This document shows, in pieces, positions 28,040-36,773 of a DNA stretch of 64,000 bases. The notes beneath the pieces were generated by a model. It was not told the DNA's origin. It worked only from the letters and a program-made list of their open reading frames with translations, and ran no database searches. How positions within the stretch are numbered: the first letter of the stretch is position 1; each line of letters opens with the position of its first letter. A program made the translations under genes and the position numbers. Location: NCBI RefSeq assembly GCF_900104245.1, contig NZ_FMXN01000008.1, forward strand, positions 1-64,000, given 5' to 3'. The stretch is from Pseudidiomarina indica (lineage in GTDB: Bacteria > Pseudomonadota > Gammaproteobacteria > Enterobacterales > Alteromonadaceae).

Positions 28040-28678
28040 ATGGACCATGAGTTTTGGCATGAACGGTGGCAGCGGGGTGAAATTGGTTTCCATCGAGCGC
28101 AGGTTCATCCTATTTTAACGGCGCAAATTGCTCATTTAGTCGCACCACCAGCAACGGTATTTGTGCCGTTGAGTGGCAAAACGCTGGATATGAAATGGCT
28201 CCTTGATGAGGGGTATCAGGTGGTGGGAGTGGAATTGAGTGCGGCTGCCATCGAGGCGTTTATGGAAGAGCATCAGTTAGCCTACACCTGCACTCAGCAG
28301 GGCCCATTCCAGGTCTATCAGGCGCCGGGCATCACCCTCTACCAAGGTGATTTCTTCGAGCTTCAACCCGTTCATTTAGAAGCCTGTCATGCGTGGTATG
28401 ATCGGGCTGCACTGGTCGCACTCCCCGTAGCGATGCGACAAGAATACAACCAACACTTACAGCAAATATTACCTCCCTCGGCCAAGGGGTTATTGATTAC
28501 GGTTGAGTATCCAGAGGGATATTGGAAAGGTCCTCCCTTTGCGATTTGGGAGGCAGAAGTTCGCACTGCATACGAAGACCGTTATCAGGTTCATTCTCTG
28601 CCATCACAGCCAGGCTTTATTGAAGGTGGCGATAGTCAGGTGCTCGAACACAGTTATCTGCTAGAGCCCAAGGCATAA
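28040..28678 (+). CDS. tpm: Thiopurine S-methyltransferase family protein
   Basis: A 212-residue SAM-dependent methyltransferase. The N-terminus DHEFWHERWQRGEIGFH and the SAM loop VFVPLSGKTLDMKWL are family signatures; WYDRAALVALP is also typical. Bacterial members methylate thiopurines and can act on selenium or tellurium oxyanions, but the natural substrate is unclear. The ATG at 28040 behind GGAAG is chosen over one at 28019. It lies between narX and norB on the opposite strand. Confidence 0.9.
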   Translation: MDHEFWHERWQRGEIGFHRAQVHPILTAQIAHLVAPPATVFVPLSGKTLDMKWLLDEGYQVVGVELSAAAIEAFMEEHQLAYTCTQQGPFQVYQAPGITLYQGDFFELQPVHLEACHAWYDRAALVALPVAMRQEYNQHLQQILPPSAKGLLITVEYPEGYWKGPPFAIWEAEVRTAYEDRYQVHSLPSQPGFIEGGDSQVLEHSYLLEPKA

Positions 28679-28710
28679 AAAAAGCCCGAGATAGAAGAAC
28701 TATCTCGGGC
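28677..28710 (-). terminator. Intrinsic terminator of norB
   Basis: On the minus strand a 10-bp stem (GCCCGAGATA / TATCTCGGGC, 7-base loop) is followed by seven T (28677-28683), 14 bases after the norB stop. The T run overlaps the end of tpm. Confidence 0.88.
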
Positions 28711-28724
28711 GGTACTGCGAACGG

Positions 28725-30995
28725 TTATTTCACCGGAACAACATCAGCGACAGGTTGCTGTTGTTTTCCGAGGAGCCCCATGACCACTTGGTGGGCAACT
28801 GCCAGTCCACCAATAATGAAGACCACGTCACCAATGGTACGAATCCAGCGTAGTGTTTGCAGAATCGGTTGCTGCATAAACTCTTCACTGCGGGCATACC
28901 AAAGGCCTTCTGATGCCGAGGCGAAGAACTGGATGAAACCGACTGGCAGCAAGCTGGTGAACAACATCAGGCAGAGGCCAATGTTGAGCCACCAGAATGA
29001 GGTTTTCATGATTTTTTCGTTGAATGCAAATTGCGGGCGTAAGTACCGCAAAATCAGCAATACGAAACCAATGGCGAGGAACCCATACACGCCAAACAAT
29101 GCTGCGTGGGCGTGAGTTGGGGTCGTGTTCAACCCTTGGATGTAGTACAGCGCAATGGGGGGGTTAATCATGAAACCAAGCACGCCAGCACCGAGGAAGT
29201 TCCAGAATGCTACGGCAACAAAGCAGAGTAATGGCCATTTCACCCGTTCCATCCAAGCCGCTTTATGCTGCAGACTCCAGTTTTCCCATGCTTCATAGCC
29301 CAACACAATGAGTGGAACAACTTCAAGGGCTGAGAAGGTGGCACCAACGGCCATGACAGGAGTTGTTGTGCCTGAGAAATATAAGTGATGGAAGGTACCA
29401 GGAACCCCACCCAGCAAGAACAGCGAGGCTGATGCAAGCGAAGCAGTGGTTGCCATTCGGCGTGAAACGAGACCCATGCTGTGGAAAATAAAGGCCAATG
29501 CTGTGGTTGCAAAAACTTCGAAGAATCCTTCAACCCATAAATGGACAATCCACCAACGCCAGTACTCCATAATAGAGATATGGGTGCGTTCACCATAGAA
29601 GAATCCTGCGCCATAGAAGAGACCAATGGCCACGATGGAGGCGGTTAATAGGGCTAACAGGTTTTTGTCCCCAGGTTGTTTTAAGGCGCCAACAACGGTA
29701 CGGAGCATTAAGACCAACCAGAAGGCAATGCCAGCAAATTTACCAATTTGCCAGATACGACCTAAATCCACATATTCATACCCTTGGTGACCCCACCAGA
29801 AGTTCAGATGCTCTGGCATGATTTGCGCAATGGCTAAGTAGTTTCCGATGAAGGAGCCGGCCACCACAACCACCAATGCCCAGAATAAGATATCGACCCC
29901 AAGCTTTTGATACTTAGGATCTTTACCACCATTAATAATGGGCCCTAAGAATAAACCAGCAGCTAAGAATCCGGTCGCGATCCAGAATAAAGCGGCCTGA
30001 ATATGCCAAGTTCTCACCAGCGAGTAAGGGAACCACTCAGACACATTAATGCCATAGAAATGTTGTCCTTCAACGGTGTAGTGAGCAGTAAATCCACCCA
30101 GGAAAATTTGGAAAATAAACAACGCCATCACTAAGAACAGATACTTTCCGAGCGCTCGTTGTGACGGGGTTAACTTGACCAAACTAATCGGGTCTTTAGC
30201 AGGTGCTTGAGGTTCTTCTTCATCGTGTTTGCGTAAGAATGCCCACCCCCAAATAAGACCACCAATCCCTGCAACTAACAGGATAATTGAAATGAGCGAC
30301 CAAATAATGTTTTCGGCCGAAGGGGTGTTATCGATCAGCGGTTCATGAGGCCAGTTATTGGTGTAAGTAACATCAGAATCAGGCCGTTCTGTTGCTGCTG
30401 CCCACGCGGTCCAGAAAAAGAAATGAGTCATCACCTCACGCCGCTCTGCGCTGGGTAAGGTGTTTTCTTTCATCGCGTAACTTTGGCGAGTTGTTGTTAA
30501 GGATAAGTCATCGCTAAACAAGCGGTCATAGTAGGCAGCGGTTTGCGATATGGCTGCCGCTCGAACGTCATCAATGACTAAGCGATTATTCGCGGCATCA
30601 TAGGTTGGGTTGCGGTAGGTCTGCTTGAGTTCAAACCGCAATGCGTTTTGTAATTCAGGCGTTAGTTTTTCATAAGGGACACCATAAGTTTGTTGTGCCT
30701 TAATATCCAGCCATGCCACCAGTTCACGGTGTAGCCAATCAGCCGTCCAGTCTGGCGCTTGGTAGGCGCCGTGCCCCCAAATTGAGCCAAGTTGCATGCC
30801 GCCCACAGATTGCCATGCCGTTTGCCCGTCCAGTATGGATGTTTCTGTCATCAGTACTTGGCCTGATTCGGTCACAACTTGTGCAGGAATGGGTGGAGCC
30901 TTGCGGTAAACCTCGGTGCCGAAGTATCCGAGAATGCCGAAGGTAATGGCAAGAATGATGATCAGTGTCCACCACAGCTTTTTATAACCTGCCAT
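28725..30995 (-). CDS. norB: Quinol-dependent nitric oxide reductase (qNOR)
   Basis: A 756-residue single-subunit NO reductase that reduces two NO to N2O with electrons from quinol at the inner membrane. The length and N-terminal extension (periplasmic domain, about 35-230, between helix 1 and the core) mark it as qNOR, not the cytochrome c type. Haem and iron ligands are seen in RTWHIQAALFW, WRWWIVHLWVEGFFE (His and Glu), GTFHHLYFSG (FeB His pair) and THAHAALFG. A GGAGG site precedes the start. Upstream are a sigma-54 promoter and three NorR sites, so NO itself should induce it. Confidence 0.96.
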   Translation of the reverse strand: MAGYKKLWWTLIIILAITFGILGYFGTEVYRKAPPIPAQVVTESGQVLMTETSILDGQTAWQSVGGMQLGSIWGHGAYQAPDWTADWLHRELVAWLDIKAQQTYGVPYEKLTPELQNALRFELKQTYRNPTYDAANNRLVIDDVRAAAISQTAAYYDRLFSDDLSLTTTRQSYAMKENTLPSAERREVMTHFFFWTAWAAATERPDSDVTYTNNWPHEPLIDNTPSAENIIWSLISIILLVAGIGGLIWGWAFLRKHDEEEPQAPAKDPISLVKLTPSQRALGKYLFLVMALFIFQIFLGGFTAHYTVEGQHFYGINVSEWFPYSLVRTWHIQAALFWIATGFLAAGLFLGPIINGGKDPKYQKLGVDILFWALVVVVAGSFIGNYLAIAQIMPEHLNFWWGHQGYEYVDLGRIWQIGKFAGIAFWLVLMLRTVVGALKQPGDKNLLALLTASIVAIGLFYGAGFFYGERTHISIMEYWRWWIVHLWVEGFFEVFATTALAFIFHSMGLVSRRMATTASLASASLFLLGGVPGTFHHLYFSGTTTPVMAVGATFSALEVVPLIVLGYEAWENWSLQHKAAWMERVKWPLLCFVAVAFWNFLGAGVLGFMINPPIALYYIQGLNTTPTHAHAALFGVYGFLAIGFVLLILRYLRPQFAFNEKIMKTSFWWLNIGLCLMLFTSLLPVGFIQFFASASEGLWYARSEEFMQQPILQTLRWIRTIGDVVFIIGGLAVAHQVVMGLLGKQQQPVADVVPVK

Positions 30996-31097
30996 TTGGC
31001 ACCTCCGTTGGTAAGTATTGGTGTTTCATTTTTTATGTTCTCCCGTAAGCAGATAGACGCTTTTTAAACAATGAATTAGCGCACCCATGAGCAACTA

Positions 31098-31113
31098 AGC
31101 AATTCACATGCCA
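31098..31113 (-). promoter_or_regulatory. Sigma-54 promoter of norB
   Basis: Read on the minus strand this is TGGCAT-GTGAA-TTGCT, matching TGGCAC-N5-TTGCW with one change and with the GG and GC at the right distance. It lies 103 bases before the norB start. The nearest NorR site is 41 bases upstream. Confidence 0.82.
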
Positions 31114-31154
31114 ACACTTAACCAATTGAGATTAAAGGATTATTTATTTTTAAT

Positions 31155-31211
31155 GGTTAAAATGACCCTGCTTGATAAGGGTTGATTTTACCCTGCTTGG
31201 TGCAAACAACC
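31155..31211 (-). promoter_or_regulatory. Three NorR enhancer sites upstream of norB
   Basis: Three perfect GGT-N7-ACC elements are at 31155-31167, 31180-31192 and 31199-31211 (start-to-start 25 and 19 bases). GGT-N7-ACC is the core known for NorR, and NorR normally needs three sites to build its active hexamer. The norR gene is 8 kb away in this window. Confidence 0.82.
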
Positions 31212-31284
31212 GTGGCCGTAGAGAAAGGAACCACGCTTCAGCAACACGGATTTTCAGCGATGGTCGATACCGTGCGTAAGATCC

Positions 31285-31325
31285 TTGCGTTGGATCAAGG
31301 AAGTGCTAGGGAAGAGGTCTATGCT
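31285..31325 (+). promoter_or_regulatory. Probable FNR-type promoter of nrdGD
   Basis: TTGCG-TTGG-ATCAA (31285-31298) has a perfect right half and a weak left half of the FNR box (8 of 10). TATGCT at 31320-31325 could be the -10 element; the spacing puts the box near -41. Confidence 0.5.
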
Positions 31326-31379
31326 AAAACACAATATCTAGTGCTTGATAGCTAATCACACACAATATATAGGTGTTTT

Positions 31380-31868
31380 ATGCTTCGATTTAGTGCAGAG
31401 CAAGTGGTTTTTCAAGAGGTTCCAGGTGAGGTATCACTCGCCTTTACGATAACGGGCTGCCCGGTGGGGTGCAAAGGGTGTCATAGCGCCGACAGCTGGC
31501 CAGCAGACCGTGGTGAATTACTGACGCCTGACTACTTGAGCCAACGTTTGAAGCACTATCACCCCTTACTCAGCTGTGTGTTGATGTTAGGTGGGGAATG
31601 GCAGCCTGCGGCCTTGATTGAGCTGCTTAAGGTGGCACGTGATGCGGGCCTCAATACCTGTCTTTACACCGGATACGAAGATGTTTCTGAGGCAATCAAA
31701 CAGCATTTGACCTATCTGAAAACCGGCCCTTGGATTGCCGAGCTCGGCGGATTAACCAGCCCCACAACCAACCAGAAATTTTATGACTTACGCACCCAAA
31801 CCCTACTCAACCATCGCTTTTTAAGCGGTGACCTTATCGCTTGTACCGATATCATAGGAGATTCATGA
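31380..31868 (+). CDS. nrdG: Anaerobic ribonucleotide reductase activating protein NrdG
   Basis: A 162-residue radical-SAM activase that installs the glycyl radical on NrdD. The cluster motif is C27-x3-C31-x2-C34 (ITGCPVGCKGCH). LMLGGEWQ and the following segment bind SAM. The gene precedes nrdD and overlaps it by ATGA; E. coli has the reverse order (nrdD first). Needed for dNTP supply without oxygen. Confidence 0.94.
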   Translation: MLRFSAEQVVFQEVPGEVSLAFTITGCPVGCKGCHSADSWPADRGELLTPDYLSQRLKHYHPLLSCVLMLGGEWQPAALIELLKVARDAGLNTCLYTGYEDVSEAIKQHLTYLKTGPWIAELGGLTSPTTNQKFYDLRTQTLLNHRFLSGDLIACTDIIGDS

Positions 31869-33703
31869 TGATACGCTTACACCCCGACCAAGTGGATGCA
31901 AAACTAAACTTCATTCACGATTATTTAGCGGCACCCAATGCGGCGGATGGCTCCAAAATGGATGCCAATGCAAACGTGACCCAGAAAAATATTGCCACCC
32001 TTGAAGCTGAATTAATGAAAGATTTTTTTGTGCAAATTAATCGGCAGCAAGTGAGCAATAAAATCACGGAGCTTTTTGGTGCTGAACTCGGCCAAGAATA
32101 CGTTCGGCAAATAGAGAATCACGAAATCTATGTGCATGATGAAACGAGCTTAAAACCGTACTGCGTCTCCGTCACCATGTACCCATTTTTACGGGATGGG
32201 CTGACAAAGCTCGGGGGAGAATCCCAAGCACCCAAGCACTTAGAGAGTTTTTGTGGCACCTTCGTTAACTTTGTTTTTGCGGTGAGCTCACAGTTTGCTG
32301 GCGCGGTTGCAACGGTCGAGTTTTTAACCTATTTCGATTACTACGCGCGGCGCGATTATGGGGATGACTATTTAACCACCCACCGTCATCAAATTGCGAA
32401 TCATCTACAGCATGTAGTGTACGCCTTGAACCAGCCTGCAGCAGCACGAGGCTATCAAAGTGTCTTCTGGAATATTTCCATTTATGACCAGCATTACTTC
32501 AGCAGTATGTTTGGTGATTTTGTGTTCCCTGACTTTACCAAGCCAAGTTGGGATTCGGTGAGTGCGCTGCAGCAGTTTTTTCTACAGTGGTTCAATGAAG
32601 AACGTAAGAAAACAATTTTAACGTTTCCGGTGGTGACCGTGGCCATGTTAACCGACCAAGGGCAATGCAAAGATCAAAGCTTTGCGCGCCAAATGGCGGA
32701 GGAACTGGCACAAGGTAATTCATTCTTTGTGTATTTGTCGCCCAATGCTGATTCGTTAGCCTCATGCTGCCGCCTACGTAATGAAATTGCCGACCATACC
32801 TTTTCGTACACCTTAGGTGCAGGGGGCGTTGCCACCGGTTCAATTAATGTCATTACCATCAATATGAATCGCTTAGTGCAAGATGGTCGTGATTTGCGAA
32901 CCGAAGTGGAAAAAGTCCACCGTTACCAAGTTGCCTACCGCCGGATCATGGAAGAATACTTAGCCGCCGGTCTGCTAACAGTTTATGACGCAGGTTTTAT
33001 TAGCCTCGACAAACAGTTTTTGACCATTGGCATTAATGGCATGGTGGAGGCGGCTGAGTCCCAAGGGATTCGAGCCAGTAATAACCCCGAGTACATTCAG
33101 TTTGTGCAGGACCATCTGAAAGTTATTTATGATGCCAATAAAGAAGCGAAAAAAGCCTATGGCTACCTCTTCAATACGGAGTTTGTGCCAGCAGAAAACT
33201 TAGGCGTAAAAAATGCGAAGTGGGATCGTGAGGACGGCTATTTTGTACCTCGGGATTGTTACAACTCGTATTTTTATGTGGTGGAAGATGAGCAGACCAA
33301 CGTTCTTGATAAGTTTATGCTGCACGGTCAAGAGTTGATTGAGTATTTAGATGGCGGTTCCGCGCTGCATTTAAACTTGGATGAAAAGCTTTCAGCCGAT
33401 GGCTATTTGGCCCTATTAAACATTGCGGCCACCACAGGTTGTAACTATTTTTGCGTGAACGTAAAAATTACGATCTGTAACGACTGTGAGCATATCGATA
33501 AACGCACCCTGAGTGCCTGTTCAAGCTGTGGCTCGACAGATATCGATTACGGCACGCGCGTGATTGGATATTTAAAGCGGGTATCTGCGTTCAGTGCGGG
33601 GCGTCGTAAAGAGCATGCAGCTCGTCACTACCATCGACAGCAACCGACTCAGCAAGATGCCAGTGCGGGAGCGCAGACTCGAGTACTACAGCAGGTGAGT
33701 TAA
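31865..33703 (+). CDS. nrdD: Anaerobic (class III) ribonucleoside-triphosphate reductase NrdD, short form
   Basis: A 612-residue glycyl-radical enzyme that makes dNTPs from NTPs without oxygen. The radical Gly is in RVIGYLKR near the C-terminus, and a zinc ribbon precedes it (CNDC...CSSC). A cysteine pair SCCRLRNE lies in the barrel. The protein begins almost directly with the catalytic core: the roughly 90-residue N-terminal ATP-cone of E. coli NrdD (712 aa) is absent, so allosteric on/off control by dATP should be missing or different. The start at 31865 overlaps the nrdG stop. Confidence 0.94.
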   Translation: MMIRLHPDQVDAKLNFIHDYLAAPNAADGSKMDANANVTQKNIATLEAELMKDFFVQINRQQVSNKITELFGAELGQEYVRQIENHEIYVHDETSLKPYCVSVTMYPFLRDGLTKLGGESQAPKHLESFCGTFVNFVFAVSSQFAGAVATVEFLTYFDYYARRDYGDDYLTTHRHQIANHLQHVVYALNQPAAARGYQSVFWNISIYDQHYFSSMFGDFVFPDFTKPSWDSVSALQQFFLQWFNEERKKTILTFPVVTVAMLTDQGQCKDQSFARQMAEELAQGNSFFVYLSPNADSLASCCRLRNEIADHTFSYTLGAGGVATGSINVITINMNRLVQDGRDLRTEVEKVHRYQVAYRRIMEEYLAAGLLTVYDAGFISLDKQFLTIGINGMVEAAESQGIRASNNPEYIQFVQDHLKVIYDANKEAKKAYGYLFNTEFVPAENLGVKNAKWDREDGYFVPRDCYNSYFYVVEDEQTNVLDKFMLHGQELIEYLDGGSALHLNLDEKLSADGYLALLNIAATTGCNYFCVNVKITICNDCEHIDKRTLSACSSCGSTDIDYGTRVIGYLKRVSAFSAGRRKEHAARHYHRQQPTQQDASAGAQTRVLQQVS

Positions 33704-33712
33704 CACCTGCTG
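33689..33712. terminator. Hairpin between convergent nrdD and hemN
   Basis: Arms CAGCAGGTG and CACCTGCTG (9 bp, 6-base loop) overlap the nrdD stop codon. No T run follows on either strand, so it is at best a weak or Rho-assisted terminator. Confidence 0.4.
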
Positions 33713-33734
33713 TCGCCTGCCACTGTTGTCGTGC

Positions 33735-35114
33735 TTAAACCACTTTGGAATAACGCGGGGCAGTGGCAGCGTCATCGAGGTAGGCATCAAAGCATGCGCA
33801 AATACTTCGCACCCAAAGCCGACCGAGCTCAGTCACGGTAATGTGAGTTTTTGAGATATTGACCAGGTCATCGTCAACGAACGGGGCTAATTTCCGTTGT
33901 GCGGTTGCGAAATACTCCCAGAAGTCATCCATGCCCCATTGGTTTTTAAAGGCCTCGATATCCAGCTCAAAATGGCAAATGATTTGTGAAATCAGGGCTG
34001 CTCGGAGGCGATCATCTGCGCTTAATTCGAAGCCTTTGATAATGGGTAATCGCCCTTCATCCAATAACCGGTAATAGGTGGGAAGCTCTTTATTGTTTTG
34101 CCACAGAACCCCATCAATTTGGCTGATGGACGAAGCGCCGATACCCAAAAGCGCATCTTGGCCATGGGTGGTGTAGCCTTGGAAATTACGTTGTAGCTTG
34201 CCCTGCTGCTGCGCTTGCGCAAGTGTGTCATCGGTTTTCGCAAAATGGTCCATGCCAATAAATTGATAGCCAGCAGCAGTAAAGCGAGTAATGCCCAACT
34301 GTAGCAGTTCAAGTTTAATGGGGGCTGATGGAAGGCTGTCATCCGCAATTTTTCGCTGCCCGGCAAACCGTGAAGGTAAATGGGCATAACTAAATAATGA
34401 GATGCGATCGGGGTTCAACGCGATGACCTGATCAATCGATGCTTTAAAGGTTTCCGGGCGTTGGTATGGCAAGCCATAAATAAGATCGAGGTTGATCGAA
34501 TGGAAACCAAGTTCACGACTTAATGCCACTTGGTGCTTGATTAATTCCGTGTCTTGGACTCGGTTGATGGCAATCTGAACTTGACTGTCAAAATCCTGGA
34601 CGCCATAGCTGACACGGTTAAATCCTAATTTACGTAAGTGACGAAGCTTCTCGTCACTGCAACTGCGTGGGTCAATTTCAATACTCCACTCGGCATTCTC
34701 GGTGAATTGGAAGTGCTCGTGGAGTAAATTGTCTAACCGTGTCAACTGGGCTTCAGTTAAAAATGTGGGGGTTCCTCCGCCCATATGCACCGATTCAAAT
34801 CGGCGATTACCCAGCAGTGGACGATACATGGCCATTTCTTTGGCTAAATAATCGAGGTAGATATCCGCTTTATGCTGATGTCGGGTAATGACTTTGTTGC
34901 AACCACAGTAGTAGCAAAGCTTATGACAGAAAGGTAAATGGATATATAAGCTGAGTTTTTGTGATGCTTGCTGGAGTGTACGCTCCATGGTGCTCAAAGG
35001 AAACTTCGCTTGTAACGCCAACGCCGTCGGATACGACGTATAGCGCGGACCATTAATATTGTATTTGTCGATAAGCTCTTGGCTCCAGACAACTTGCTGT
35101 GCTTGATGAGTCAT
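33735..35114 (-). CDS. hemN: Oxygen-independent coproporphyrinogen-III oxidase (dehydrogenase) HemN
   Basis: A 459-residue radical-SAM enzyme that converts coproporphyrinogen III to protoporphyrinogen IX in anaerobic haem synthesis. The cluster motif is C63-x3-C67-x2-C70-x-C72 (FCHKLCYYCGC), which has the extra Cys of true HemN. GPRYTSYPT at the N-terminus and MGGGTPTFL (SAM site) are also typical. An FNR box sits 52 bases upstream inside the end of ubiT. Confidence 0.96.
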   Translation of the reverse strand: MTHQAQQVVWSQELIDKYNINGPRYTSYPTALALQAKFPLSTMERTLQQASQKLSLYIHLPFCHKLCYYCGCNKVITRHQHKADIYLDYLAKEMAMYRPLLGNRRFESVHMGGGTPTFLTEAQLTRLDNLLHEHFQFTENAEWSIEIDPRSCSDEKLRHLRKLGFNRVSYGVQDFDSQVQIAINRVQDTELIKHQVALSRELGFHSINLDLIYGLPYQRPETFKASIDQVIALNPDRISLFSYAHLPSRFAGQRKIADDSLPSAPIKLELLQLGITRFTAAGYQFIGMDHFAKTDDTLAQAQQQGKLQRNFQGYTTHGQDALLGIGASSISQIDGVLWQNNKELPTYYRLLDEGRLPIIKGFELSADDRLRAALISQIICHFELDIEAFKNQWGMDDFWEYFATAQRKLAPFVDDDLVNISKTHITVTELGRLWVRSICACFDAYLDDAATAPRYSKVV

Positions 35115-35165
35115 TTGAACCCCCCAATGGGATGGCGATCAGAAATACGAATGGCCGCAGTTTAG

Positions 35166-35179
35166 CTGATAGAGATCAA
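35166..35179 (-). promoter_or_regulatory. FNR box of hemN
   Basis: CTGAT-AGAG-ATCAA matches the FNR consensus in 9 of 10 positions. A TATTTC -10-like element (minus strand, 35142-35147) lies downstream. The same 16-base string CTGATAGAGATCAAAA recurs upstream of fnr. Confidence 0.72.
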
Positions 35180-35691
35180 AAATTTGATACACCAGAAGGG
35201 GTATGGAGCCCCTGCGCCACGCGTTTAGTGGTATCAATTGCGAAGCGCGGTAGCCGACCTTCAAGCTCCACGGTATCGAGCAGGTTTTTGACTGCGAGAC
35301 CGAGTTCAGTGTCTCCGGTGAGTAACAATTTCCGCCGGAAAAACAAGGTATCTGGATCGCACTCACCACTAATCAGCATTAATAATGCAGCGCTATCTCC
35401 GCGCATGGTGACTGCTGCTTGTTGAGGCCGCATGGAAACCCGTAAACGAGGTTCGGATGATGTGTTATCTGCGGTTACCGCAAATATCAGACTCAAGTCA
35501 GGAATGCTGATTTTGACCCAGCGTTGATGCAAAAACTCAAATTGCTGGCGCTGTCGTTCAGGCTTAAAAAAATGGTTTAATGTTTGCCCCATCAACTGTT
35601 CTAACAAGGGTTTAGGGGTAAAGTGCAACACCCGATTCAAACCCACTGCTAGCTGATTCCAATGATCTACTACTTTAGTGATAACCATCAT
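35176..35691 (-). CDS. ubiT: UbiT, SCP2-domain lipid carrier for anaerobic ubiquinone synthesis
   Basis: A 171-residue protein with an SCP2 lipid-binding domain (about 45-145), the YhbT/UbiT family. UbiT works with UbiU and UbiV in the oxygen-independent hydroxylation steps of ubiquinone synthesis and is thought to carry the lipid intermediates. It is divergent from ubiU-ubiV, the usual layout. It has a TATAAT -10 element and a probable FNR site upstream. Confidence 0.92.
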   Translation of the reverse strand: MMVITKVVDHWNQLAVGLNRVLHFTPKPLLEQLMGQTLNHFFKPERQRQQFEFLHQRWVKISIPDLSLIFAVTADNTSSEPRLRVSMRPQQAAVTMRGDSAALLMLISGECDPDTLFFRRKLLLTGDTELGLAVKNLLDTVELEGRLPRFAIDTTKRVAQGLHTPSGVSNF

Positions 35692-35727
35692 TTGCCGCCT
35701 ATTTTTTTCCCGTAAATTTTTCCCCGA

Positions 35728-35770
35728 ATTATAATGTTCATTATGAATGCATGTTAATGAACAGGATCAA
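35728..35770 (-). promoter_or_regulatory. Divergent ubiT/ubiU promoter with FNR-like site and inverted repeat
   Basis: On the minus strand TTGAT-CCTG-TTCAT (35757-35770, 8 of 10 to FNR) is centred about 42 bases before the start expected from the perfect TATAAT at 35728-35733. On the plus strand TATAAT also reads at 35730-35735, so one ATTATAAT block can serve both genes. GTTCATTA (35736-35743) and TAATGAAC (35755-35762) form an 8-bp inverted repeat that overlaps the box. Confidence 0.6.
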
Positions 35771-35775
35771 TAATT

Positions 35776-36771
35776 ATGGAACTTCTGTGTCCCGCTGGGA
35801 GTATGCCAGCGCTAAAGGCCGCTATTGAACAGGGGGCAGATGCGGTATATGTCGGGCTGAAGGACGAAACCAATGCGCGTCACTTTGCCGGCTTGAACTT
35901 GGATGAAGCCAGTTTAAAAGAGGCTGTACGGTATGTGCACCAGCAGCAGCGGAAGCTCCATGTGGCGATTAACACGTTTGCCCATGCGGATACGTTCCAA
36001 GTATGGCAAAACGCGGTTGACGTGGCTGTGCGTGCAGGTGCCGATGTATTGATTTTAGCTGACATTGCTATGCTGGCGTATGCCGCAGAACGTTACCCAC
36101 AGGTGGAGGTTCATTTGTCGGTACAGGCATCGGCAACCAATGCCGCCGCGATTGAGTTTTATCAGCAGTTTGGGGTGAAGCGAGTGGTTCTGCCGCGAGT
36201 GTTATCCATGAATCAAGTCCGTTCATTGGCACGCAGTACGTCGGTTGACCTTGAAGTCTTTGCCTTTGGGAGCTTGTGCATTATGGCCGAAGGGCGTTGC
36301 TATTTAAGCTCGTATTTGACCGGCGAATCCCCGAATACCGTTGGCGCCTGTTCGCCCGCCAAGTTCGTGCGTTGGGATGAAGGGGACGAGGGGACATTAG
36401 AGTCTCGACTAAACAATATTTTGATCGACCGTTTTGCACCCGAGGAAACAGCGGGGTATCCCACCCTTTGCAAGGGCCGTTTTCAGGTGGGGAATGATAC
36501 CTACCATGCGCTGGAGGAGCCAACCAGCCTCAATACGTTAAGTTTGTTGCCTGAGCTTTATCAAGAAGGGATTGCCTCGTTAAAAATTGAAGGGCGGCAA
36601 CGGAGCCCTGCGTACGTGAGCCAAATTACCCGTGTCTGGCGTCAAGCGATTGATTCCGTAATGGCTGACGCCTCCCGTTTTCAGGTTCAGCAAGAGTGGG
36701 ACCGTGTGCTCGCAGATTTGTCAGAAGGCCGCCAGACAACCTTAGGCGCCTATCACCGTAAGTGGAAATAA
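35776..36771 (+). CDS. ubiU: UbiU, U32-family protein of anaerobic ubiquinone hydroxylation
   Basis: A 331-residue U32 protein. UbiU and UbiV form a complex with two [4Fe-4S] clusters that hydroxylates the ubiquinone ring with prephenate as oxygen donor. The cluster cysteines of E. coli UbiU (169, 176, 193, 232) are all matched here by C168, C175, C192 and C232. The N-terminus MELLCPAGSMPALKAAI and the LKIEGRQRSPAYV segment are family signatures. ubiV follows directly. Confidence 0.96.
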   Translation: MELLCPAGSMPALKAAIEQGADAVYVGLKDETNARHFAGLNLDEASLKEAVRYVHQQQRKLHVAINTFAHADTFQVWQNAVDVAVRAGADVLILADIAMLAYAAERYPQVEVHLSVQASATNAAAIEFYQQFGVKRVVLPRVLSMNQVRSLARSTSVDLEVFAFGSLCIMAEGRCYLSSYLTGESPNTVGACSPAKFVRWDEGDEGTLESRLNNILIDRFAPEETAGYPTLCKGRFQVGNDTYHALEEPTSLNTLSLLPELYQEGIASLKIEGRQRSPAYVSQITRVWRQAIDSVMADASRFQVQQEWDRVLADLSEGRQTTLGAYHRKWK

Positions 36772-36773
36772 TG

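Larger units (their letters stand above)
30996..31379. other. Divergent control region of norB and nrdG
   Basis: This 384-base stretch has no gene. From left to right it holds the norB ribosome site and leader, a minus-strand sigma-54 promoter (31098-31113), an IHF-like TAACCAATTGAGA (31119-31131, one mismatch on the minus strand), three NorR sites (31155-31211), and an FNR-like box with a -10 element for nrdG (31285-31325). Confidence 0.7.

Noticed and set aside
31201-31218. Second sigma-54 promoter on the minus strand (GGCCACGG...TTTGCA)
   Set aside because: GG and GC are two bases too far apart, and it overlaps a NorR site.
31346-31358. TGAT-AGCTA-ATCA as an FNR box for nrdG
   Set aside because: The spacer is five, not four, and the site is only 22-34 bases before the nrdG start codon, too near for activation. 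The site at 31285-31298 fits better.
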